Assembly: GCF_026212465.1 (NCBI RefSeq)
Contig: NC_080059.1
Coordinates: 24,939,292 to 25,003,291 of the forward strand
Direction: 5' to 3'
Length of the DNA: 64,000 nt
From: Amaranthus tricolor
Taxonomy: Eukaryota; Streptophyta; Magnoliopsida; Caryophyllales; Amaranthaceae
Shown one piece after another: positions 55,403 through 64,000 of the stretch (position 1 is its first letter; each line of letters opens with the position of its first letter). The position numbers were made by a program, and so were the translations under genes. A model generated the notes under the pieces. That model did not search any database, was not told the origin of the DNA, and saw nothing but the letters and a program-made list of their open reading frames with translations.

Positions 55403-58400
55403 CATTGATCCTTGTTCATTCTTCATTGATCATTGATCCTTGTTCATTCTTCATCGTTCATTCGTCATTGATCATTGATCCTTGTTCATTCTTCATCGTT
55501 CATTCGTCATTGATCATTGATCCTTGTTCATTCTTCATCGTTCATTCGTCATTGACCATTAATCCTTGTTCATTCTTCATCGTTCATTCTTCATTGATCA
55601 TTGATCCTTGTTCATACTTCATCGTTCATTCGTCATTGATCATTGATCCTTGTTCATTCTTCATCGTTCATTCGTCATTGATCATTGATCCTTGTTCATT
55701 CTTCATCGTTCATTCGTCATTGACCATTAATCCTTGTTCATTCTTCATCGTTCATTCTTCATTGATCATTGATCCTTGTTCATTCTTCATCGTTCATTCT
55801 TCATTGAGCATTGATCCTTGTTCATTCTTCATCGTTAATTCTTCATTGATCATTGTTCCTTGTTCATTCTTCATCGTTCATTCTTCATTGAGAATTGATC
55901 CTTGTTCATTCTTCATCGTTCATTCTTCATTGAGAATTGATCCTTGTTCATTCTTCATCGTTCATTCTTCATTGATCATTGATCCTTGTTCATTCTTCAT
56001 CGTTCATTCTTCATTGATCATTGATCCTTGTTCATTCTTCATCGTTCATTCTTCTTTGATCATTGATCCTTGTTCATTCTTCATTGATCATTGATCCTTG
56101 TTCATTCTTCATCGTTCATTCGTCATTGATCATTGATCCTTGTTCATTCTTCATCGTTCATTCGTCATTGATCATTGATCCTTGTTCATTCTTCATCGTT
56201 CATTCGTCATTGATCATTGATCCTTGTTCATTCTTCATCGTTCATTTGTCATTGACCATTAATCCTTGTTCATTCTTCATCGTTCATTCTTCATTGATCC
56301 TTGTTCATTCTTCATCGTTCATTCGTCATTGACCATTAATCCTTGTTCATTCTTCATCGTTCATTCTTCATTGATCATTGATCCTTGTTCATTCTTCATC
56401 GTTCATTCTTCTTTGATCATTGATCCTTGTTCATTCTTCATTGATCATTGATCCTTGTTCATTCTTCATCGTTCATTCGTCATTGATCATTGATCCTTGT
56501 TCATTCTTCATCGTTCATTCGTCATTGACTATTACTCCTTGTTCATTCTTCTTCGTTCATTCTTCATTGATCATTGATCCTTGTTCATTCTTCATCGTTC
56601 ATTCTTCTTTGATCATTGATCCTTGTTCATTCTTCATTGATCATTGATCCTTGTTCATTCTTCATCGTTCATTCGTCATTGATCATTGATCCTTGTTCAT
56701 TCTTCATCGTTCATTCGTCATTGATCATTGATCCTTGTTTATTCTTCATCGTTCATTCGTCATTGACCATTAATCCTTGTTCATTTTTCATCGTTCATTC
56801 TTCATTGATCATTGATCCTTGTTCATTCTTCATCGTTCATTCGTCATTGACCATTAATCCTTGTTCATTCTTCATCGTTCATTCTTCATTGATCATTGAT
56901 TCTTGTTCATTCTTCATCGTTCATTCTTCATTGAGCATTGATACTTGTTCATTCTTCATCGTTCATTCGTCATTGACCATTAATCCTTGTTCATTCTTCA
57001 TCGATCATTCTTCATTGATCATTGTTCCTTGTTCATTCTTCATCGTTCATTCTTCATTGACCATTACTCCTTGTTCATTCTTCATCTTTCATTCTTCATT
57101 GATCATTGATCCTTGTTCATTCTTCATCGTTCATTCGTCATTGATCATTGATCCTTATTCATTCTTCATCGTTCATTCTTCATTTATCATTGATCCTTGT
57201 TCTTTCTTCATCGTTCATTCTTCATTGATCATTGATCCTTGTTCATTCTTCATCGTTCATTCGTCATTGACCATTAATCCTTCTTCATTCTTCATCGTTC
57301 ATTCTTCATTGATCATTGATCCTTGTTCATTCTTCATCGTTCATTCGTCATTGACCATTAATCCTTGTTCATTCTTCATCGTTCATTCTTCATTGATCAT
57401 TGAACCTTGTTCATTCTTCATCGTTCATTCTTCTTTGATCATTGATCCTTTTTCATTCTTCATTGATCATTGATCCTTGTTCATTCTTCATCGTTCATTC
57501 GTCATTGATCATTGATCCTTGTTCATTCTTCATCGTTCATTCGTCATTGATCATTGATCCTTGTTCATTCTTCATCGTTCATTCGTCATTGACCATTAAT
57601 CCTTGTTCATTCTTCATCGTTCATTCTACATTGATCATTGATCCTTGTTCATTCTTCATCGTTCATTCTTCTTTGATCATTGATCCTTGTTCATTCTTCA
57701 TTGATCATTGATCCTTGTTCATTCTTCATCGTTCATTCGTCATTGATCATTGATCCTTGTTCATTCTTCATCGTTCATTCGTCATTGATCATTGATCCTT
57801 ATTCATTCTTCATCGTTCATTCGTCATTGACCATTAATCCTTGTTCATTCTTCATCGTTCATTCTTCATTGATCATTGATCCTTGTTCATTCTTCATCGT
57901 TCATTCTTCATTGAGCATTGATCCTTGTTCATTCTTCATCGTTCATTCTTCATTGACCATTACTCCTTGTTCATTCTTCATCTTTCATTCTTCATTGATC
58001 ATTGATCCTTGTTCATTCTTCATCGTTCATTCGTCATTGATCATTGATCCTTATTCATTCTTCATCGTTCATTCTTCATTTATCATTGATCCTTGTTCTT
58101 TCTTCATCGTTCATTCTTCATTGATCATTGATCCTTGTTCATTCTTCATCGTTCATTCGTCATTGACCATTAATCCTTCTTCATTCTTCATCGTTCATTC
58201 TTCATTGATCATTGATCCTTGTTCATTCTTCATCGTTCATTCGTCATTGACCATTAATCCTTGTTCATTCTTCATCGTTCATTCTTCATTGATCATTGAA
58301 CCTTGTTCATTCTTCATCGTTCATTCTTCTTTGATCATTGATCCTTTTTCATTCTTCATTGATCATTGATCCTTGTTCATTCTTCATCGTTCATTCGTCA

Positions 58401-60316
58401 TTGATCATTGATCCTTGTTCATTCTTCATCGTTCATTCGTCATTGATCATTGATCCTTGTTCATTCTTCATCGTTCATTCGTCATTGACCATTAATCCTT
58501 GTTCATTCTTCATCGTTCATTCTACATTGATCATTGATCCTTGTTCATTCTTCATCGTTCATTCTTCTTTGATCATTGATCCTTGTTCATTCTTCATTGA
58601 TCATTGATCCTTGTTCATTCTTCATCGTTCATTCGTCATTGATCATTGATCCTTGTTCATTCTTCATCGTTCATTCGTCATTGATCATTGATCCTTATTC
58701 ATTCTTCATCGTTCATTCGTCATTGACCATTAATCCTTGTTCATTCTTCATCGTTCATTCTTCATTGATCATTGATCCTTGTTCATTCTTCATCGTTCAT
58801 TCTTCATTGAGCATTGATCCTTGTTCATTCTTCATCGTTCATTCTTCATTGATCATTGATCCTTGTTCATTCTTCATCGTTCATTCTTCATTGATCATTG
58901 ATCCTTGTTCATTCTTCATCGTTCATTCTTCTTTGATCATTGATCCTTGTTCATTCTTCATTGATCATTGATCCTTGTTCATTCTTCATCGTTCATTCGC
59001 CATTGATCATTGATCCTTGTTCATTCTTCATCGTTCATTCGTCATTGATCATTGATCCTTGTTCATTCTTCATCGTTCATTCGTCATTGATCATTGATCC
59101 TTGTTCATTCTTCATCGTTCATTTGTCATTGACCATTAATCCTTGTTCATTCTTCATCGTTCATTCTTCATTGATCCTTGTTCATTCTTCATCGTTCATT
59201 CGTCATTGAGCATTAATCCTTGTTCATTCTTCATCGTTCATTCTTCATTGATCATTGATCCTTGTTCATTCTTCATCGTTCATTCTTCATTGATCATTGA
59301 TCCTTGTTCATTCTTCATTGATCATTGATCCTTGTTCATTCTTCATCGTTCATTCGTCATTGATCATTGATCCTTGTTCATTCTTCATCGTTCATTCGTC
59401 ATTGACTATTACTCCTTGTTCATTCTTCTTCGTTCATTCTTCATTAATCATTGATCCTTGTTCATTCTTCATCGTTCATTCTTCTTTGATCATTGATCCT
59501 TGTTCATTCTTCATTGATCATTGATCCTTGTTCATTCTTCATCGTTCATTCGTCATTGATCATTGATCCTTGTTCATTCTTCATCGTTCATTCGTCATTG
59601 ATCATTGATCCTTGTTTATTCTTCATCGTTCATTCGTCATTGACCATTAATCCTTGTTCATTTTTCATCGTTCATTCTTCATTGATCATTGATCCTTGTT
59701 CATTCTTCATTGTTCATTCGTCATTGACCATTAATCCTTGTTCATTCTTCATCGCTCATTCTTCATTGATCATTGATGCTTGTTCATTCTTCATCGTTCA
59801 TTCTTCATTGAGCATTGATACTTGTTCATTCTTCATCGTTCATTCGTCATTGACCATTAATCCTTGTTCATTCTTCATCGATCATTCTTCATTGATCATT
59901 GTTCCTTGTTCATTCTTCATCGTTCATTCTTCATTGACCATTACTCCTTGTTCATTCTTCATCTTTCATTCTTCATTGATCATTGATCCTTGTTCATTCT
60001 TCATCGTTCATTCGTCATTGATCATTGATACTTATTCATTCTTCATCGTTCATTCTTCATTTATCATTGATCCTTGTTCTTTCTTCATCGTTCATTCTTC
60101 ATTGATCATTGATCCTTGTTCATTCTTCATCGTTCATTCGTCATTGACCATTAATCCTTGTTCATTCTTCATCGTTCATTCTTCATTGATCATTGATCCT
60201 TGTTCATTCTTCATCGTTCATTCGTCATTGACCATTAATCCTTGTTAATTCTTCTTCGTTCATTCTTCATTGATCATTGATCCTTGTTCATTCTTCATCG
60301 TTCATTCTTCTTTGAT
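55403..60316 (+). repeat. HOR copy l and partial copies
   Basis: Sub-blocks run 658, 357, 196, 826, 238, 658, 238, 364, 357, 196 and 826 bp. The first four repeat copy k at 2,611 bp. The later part matches 51,343 onward at an offset of 6,993 bp, including the variant h1-h2 CATTGAG-CATTAAT at 59,204. It is a mosaic of copies j and k. Confidence 0.75.
57040..58831 (+). repeat. 896-bp tandem duplication
   Basis: About 57,040-57,935 and 57,936-58,831. Landmarks repeat exactly 896 bp apart: CCATTACT at 57,061 and 57,957, the CCTTCTT h3 variant, and a CCTTTTT h3 in the 28-bp unit near 57,448 and 58,344. Few private differences were seen, so this is one of the younger duplications. Confidence 0.82.
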
Positions 60317-61144
60317 CATTGATCCTTGTTCATTCTTCATTGATCATTGATCCTTGTTCATTCTTCATCGTTCATTCGTCATTGATCATTGATCCTTGTT
60401 CATTCTTCATCGTTCATTCGTCATTGATCATTGATCCTTGTTTATTCTTCATCGTTCATTCGTCATTGACCATTAATCCTTGTTCATTTTTCATCGTTCA
60501 TTCTTCATTGATCATTGATCCTTGTTCATTCTTCATCGTTCATTCGTCATTGACCATTAATCCTTGTTCATTCTTCATCGTTCATTCTTCATTGATCATT
60601 GATCCTTGTTCATTCTTCATCGTTCATTCTTCATTGAGCATTGATACTTGTTCATTCTTCATCGTTCATTCGTCATTGACCATTAATCCTTGTTCATTCT
60701 TCATCGATCATTCTTCATTGATCATTGTTCCTTGTTCATTCTTCATCGTTCATTCTTCATTGACCATTACTCCTTGTTCATTCTTAATCTTTAATTCTTC
60801 ATTGATCATTAATCCTTGTTCATTCTTCATCGTTCATTCGTCATTGATCATTGATCCTTATTCATTCTTCATCGTTCGTTCTTCATTTATCATTGATCCT
60901 TGTTCTTTCTTCATCGTTCATTCTTCATTGATCATTGATCCTTGTTCATTCTTCATCGTTCATTCGTCATTGACCATTAATCCTTGTTCATTCTTCATCG
61001 TTCATTCTTCATTGATCATTGATCCTTGTTCATTCTTCATCGTTCATTCGTCAATGACCATTAATCCTTTTTCATTCTTCATCGTTCATTCTTCATTGAT
61101 CATTGAACCTTCTTCATTCTTCATCGTTCATTCTTCTTTGTTCA
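60317..61144 (+). repeat. Partial HOR block with many private changes
   Basis: This block follows the 826-bp sub-block order of copies j to l but carries private changes: TTAATCT in place of CATCTTT near 60,784, CATTAAT for h2 near 60,807, CGTTCTT near 60,877, and CATTCGTCAATGAC near 61,044. It is the most diverged block in the right half. Confidence 0.7.
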
Positions 61145-62585
61145 TTGATCCTTGTTCATTCTTCATTGATCATTGATCCTTGTTCATTCTTCATCGTTCA
61201 TTCGTCATTGATCATTGATCCTTGTTCATTCTTCATCGTTCATTCGTCATTAATCATTGATCCTTGTTCATTCTTCATCGTTCATTCGTCATTGACCATT
61301 AATCCTTGTTCATTCTTCATCGTGCATTCTTCATTGATCATTGATCCTTGTTCATTCTTCATCGTTCATTCGTCATTGACCATTAATCCTTGTTCATTCT
61401 TCATCGTTCATTCTACATTGATCATTGATCCTTGTTCATTCTTCATCGTTCATTCTTCTTTGATCATTGATCCTTGTTCATTCTTCATTGATCATTGATC
61501 CTTGTTCATTCTTCATCGTTCATTCGTCATTGATCATTGATCCTTGTTCATTCTTCATCGTTCATTCGTCATTGATCATTGATCCTTGTTCATTCTTCAT
61601 CGTTCATTCGTCATTGACCATTAATCCTTGTTCATTCTTCATCGTTCATTCTTCATTGATCATTGATCCTTGTTCATTCTTCATCGTTCATTCTTCATTG
61701 AGCATTGATCCTTGTTCATTCTTCATCGTTCATTCTTCATTGATCATTGTTCCTTGTTCATTCTTCATCGTTCATTCTTCTTTGTTCATTGATCCTTGTT
61801 CATTCTTCATTGATCATTGATCCTTGTTCATTCTTCATCGTTCATTCGTCATTGATCATTGATCCTTGTTCATTCTTCATCGTTCATTCGTCATTAATCA
61901 TTGATCCTTGTTCATTCTTCATCGTTCATTCGTCATTGACCATTAATCCTTGTTCATTCTTCATCGTGCATTCTTCATTGATCATTGATCCTTGTTCATT
62001 CTTCATCGTTCATTCGTCATTGACCATTAATCCTTGTTCATTCTTCATCGTTCATTCTACATTGATCATTGATCCTTGTTCATTCTTCATCGTTCATTCT
62101 TCTTTGATCATTGATCCTTGTTCATTCTTCATTGATCATTGATCCTTGTTCATTCTTCATCGTTCATTCGTCAATGACCATTAATCCTTTTTCATTCTTC
62201 ATCGTTCATTCTTCATTGATCATTGAACCTTGTTCATTCTTCATCGTTCATTCTTCTTTGTTCATTGATCCTTGTTCATTCTTCATTGATCATTGATCCT
62301 TGTTCATTCTTCATCGTTCATTCGTCATTGATCATTGATCCTTGTTCATTCTTCATCGTTCATTCGTCATTAATCATTGATCCTTGTTCATTCTTCATCG
62401 TTCATTCGTCATTGACCATTAATCCTTGTTCATTCTTCATCGTGCATTCTTCATTGATCATTGATCCTTGTTCATTCTTCATCGTTCATTCGTCATTGAC
62501 CATTAATCCTTGTTCATTCTTCATCGTTCATTCTACATTGATCATTGATCCTTGTTCATTCTTCATCGTTCATTCTTCTTTGATC
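61145..62585 (+). repeat. Recent tandem duplications of 644 and 476 bp
   Basis: The rare variant CGTGCATT (h5-h6 junction) occurs at 61,321, 61,965 and 62,441, spacings of 644 and 476 bp. CAATGAC for h1 occurs near 61,052 and 62,172, 1,120 bp apart, which is 644 plus 476. A 28-bp unit with TTTGTTC occurs near 61,137, 61,781 and 62,257. The three copies are nearly identical, so the events look young. Confidence 0.85.
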
Positions 62586-63420
62586 ATTGATCCTTGTTCA
62601 TTCTTCATTGATCATTGATCCTTGTTCATTCTTCATCGTTCATTCGTCATTGATCATTGATCCTTGTTCATTCTTCATCGTTCATTCGTCATTGATCATT
62701 GATCCTTGTTCATTCTTCATCGTTCATTCGTCATTGACCATTAATCCTTGTTCATTCTTCATCGTTCATTCTTCATTGATCATTGATCCTTGTTCATTCT
62801 TCATCGTTCATTCTTCATTGAGCATTGATCCTTGTTCATTCTTCATCGTTCATTCTTCATTGATCATTGTTCCTTGTTCATTCTTCATCGTTCATTCTTC
62901 ATTGAGAATTGATCCTTGTTCATTCTTCATCGTTCATTCTTCATTGAGAATTGATCCTTGTTCATTCTTCATCGTTCATTCTTCATTGATCATTGATCCT
63001 TGTTCATTCTTCATCGTTCATTCTTCATTGATCATTGATCCTTGTTCATTCTTCATCGTTCATTCTTCTTTGATCATTGATCCTTGTTCATTCTTCATTG
63101 ATCATTGATCCTTGTTCATTCTTCATCGTTCATTCGTCATTGATCATTGATCCTTGTCCATTCTTCATCGTTCATTCGTCATTGATCATTGATCCTTGTT
63201 CATTCTTCATCGTTCATTCGTCATTGATCATTGATCCTTGTTCATTCTTCATCGTTCATTTGTCATTGACCATTAATCCTTGTTCATTCTTCATCGTTCA
63301 TTCTTCATTGATCCTTGTTTATTCTTCATCGTTCATTCGTCATTGACCATTAATCCTTGTTCATTCTTCATCGTTCATTCTTCATTGATCATTGATCCTT
63401 GTTCATTCTTCATCGTTCAT
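62586..63420 (+). repeat. HOR start block near the right edge
   Basis: A 490-bp sub-block from about 62,585 followed by the second sub-block with its CATTTGT and 35-bp units. The order is the same as in the full HOR. Private changes are CCTTGTC for h3 near 63,154 and TATTCTT for h4 after the 35-bp unit near 63,319. Confidence 0.75.
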
Positions 63421-64000
63421 TCGTCATTGAGCATTAATCCTTGTTCATTCTTCATCGTTCATTCTTCATTGATCATTGATCCTTGTTCATTCTTCATCGT
63501 TCATTCTTCATTGATCATTGATCCTTGTTCATTCTTCATCGTTCATTCGTCATTGATCATTGATCCTTGTTCATTCTTCATCGTTCATTCGTCATTGACT
63601 ATTACTCCTTGTTCATTCTTCTTCGTTCATTCTTCATTAATCATTGATCCTTGTTCATTCTTCATCGTTCATTCTTCTTTGATCATTGATCCTTGTTCAT
63701 TCTTCATTGATCATTGATCCTTGTTCATTCTTCATCGTTCATTCGTCATTGATCATTGATCCTTGTTCATTCTTCATCGTTCATTCGTCATTGATCATTG
63801 ATCCTTGTTTATTCTTCATCGTTCATTCGTCATTGACCATTAATCCTTGTTCATTTTTCATCGTTCATTCTTCATTGATCATTGATCCTTGTTCATTCTT
63901 CATTGTTCATTCGTCATTGACCATTAATCCTTGTTCATTCTTCATCGTTCATTCTTCATTGATCATTGATGCTTGTTCATTCTTCATCGTTCATTCTTCA
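63421..64000 (+). repeat. Copy of about 59,204-59,807 running off the window
   Basis: Landmarks match at an offset of 4,193 bp: a CATTAATCATT variant (59,442 and 63,635), CATTGTT for h5 (near 59,707 and 63,900), and GATGCT at the h2-h3 junction (59,775 and 63,968). The first landmark, CATTGAG-CATTAAT, is offset by 4,221 bp, so one 28-bp unit differs. The copy continues beyond base 64,000. Confidence 0.8.

Larger units (their letters stand above)
1..64000 (+). repeat. Giant 42-bp hierarchical satellite array filling the window
   Basis: Every part of the window is made of head-to-tail 42-bp units in one orientation. Each unit is six heptamers: h1 and h2 CATTGAT, h3 CCTTGTT, h4 CATTCTT, h5 CATCGTT, h6 CATTCGT or CATTCTT. 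Substitutions create about a dozen recurring unit types. Most differ in h6, h1 and h2; h3 to h5 vary less often. Common types have h1-h2 as CATTGAT-CATTGAT, CATTGAC-CATTAAT, CATTGAG-CATTGAT, CATTGAG-AATTGAT, CATTGAT-CATTGTT or CATTGAC-TATTACT. The canonical unit is about 36% GC, with 20 T against 7 A on this strand. No inverted unit, unique insertion or transposon boundary was seen. Both window ends lie inside the array. The sequence shows a satellite directly; a cellular role cannot be inferred from it. Eukaryotic heterochromatin or an extreme bacterial heptamer expansion are both possible sources. Confidence 0.99.

Noticed and set aside
1..64000. CRISPR array
   Set aside because: There are no unique spacers. 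The variable part is 2-3 heptamers with about a dozen recurring forms, units are contiguous, and no cas gene is present.
1..64000. Telomeric repeat
   Set aside because: The heptamers do not resemble TTTAGGG or other G-rich telomere repeats, and the array is a mixture of diverged heptamers. A subtelomeric position remains possible.
1..64000. Genes on the minus strand
   Set aside because: ATG is frequent there, but the canonical unit places TGA in all three reverse frames within each 42 bp, so no long frame exists.
1..64000. Structured RNA, tRNA or rRNA genes, terminators
   Set aside because: The only palindromes seen are short ones such as TGATCA and ATCGAT within units. No stable hairpin followed by a T run and no conserved RNA motif was found.
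1..64000. Iterons or a replication origin
   Set aside because: Direct repeats suit iterons in form, but thousands of heptamers with no initiator gene or AT-rich core nearby give no support.
1..64000. Whole array as an assembly artefact
   Set aside because: Copies differ by private bases in a nested pattern of descent, which simple collapse or looping would not create. Exact copy number may still be wrong, and individual duplications need spanning reads.

Overview
The whole 64,000-base window is one tandem satellite array with no unique sequence that I can find. It starts and ends inside the array, so the true array is longer than 64 kb. The basic unit is 42 bp and is made of six related heptamers, which I call h1 to h6: CATTGAT, CATTGAT, CCTTGTT, CATTCTT, CATCGTT and CATTCGT (h6 is often CATTCTT). 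They fit a loose consensus CATTNNT. All units point the same way, so the + strand is T- and C-rich. The canonical unit has 20 T, 7 A, 10 C and 5 G, about 36% GC. I found no protein gene, RNA gene, mobile element, CRISPR array, promoter or terminator.

The array is organised at several nested scales: the heptamer; a possible 14-bp pair; the 42-bp unit; shorter or longer units of 28, 35 and 49 bp (all whole numbers of heptamers); a higher-order repeat (HOR) of about 2.6 kb; and block duplications of 10 to 19 kb. The HOR occurs at 2,569, 2,611 and 2,653 bp, lengths that differ by exactly 42 or 84 bp. The most regular version (2,653 bp) contains 59 units of 42 bp, five of 28 bp and one of 35 bp. 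Wherever I checked the heptamer phase, it was unchanged from base 48 to about 48,390. It then slips by one base, through a single missing C, and stays constant to the end.

Layout: bases 1 to about 7,362 are a left section with the most private variants, built from duplications offset by 567, 581, 3,899 and 4,095 bp. Bases 7,363 to 18,359 are copy 1 of a large segment. Bases 18,360 to 23,049 are further HOR copies. Bases 23,050 to 24,421 are a displaced copy of 12,515 to 13,886. Bases 24,422 to 37,014 are copy 2 of the large segment, with its own 1,596-bp expansion. Bases 37,015 to 64,000 are a run of HOR copies, first regular (about 2.65 kb) and then shortened and rearranged, with short recent duplications (896, 644 and 476 bp) near the right side.

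The organism cannot be named from this sequence. An array of this length with HOR structure is most typical of eukaryotic heterochromatin, a centromere or a subtelomere. Heptamer-based tandem repeats (STRRs) are also known in filamentous cyanobacteria, so a bacterium with an extreme expansion cannot be excluded. The long open frames in the array are a by-product of 42 being divisible by three and are not annotated as genes. There are therefore no gene interactions to describe. What can be read is the recombination history of the array.
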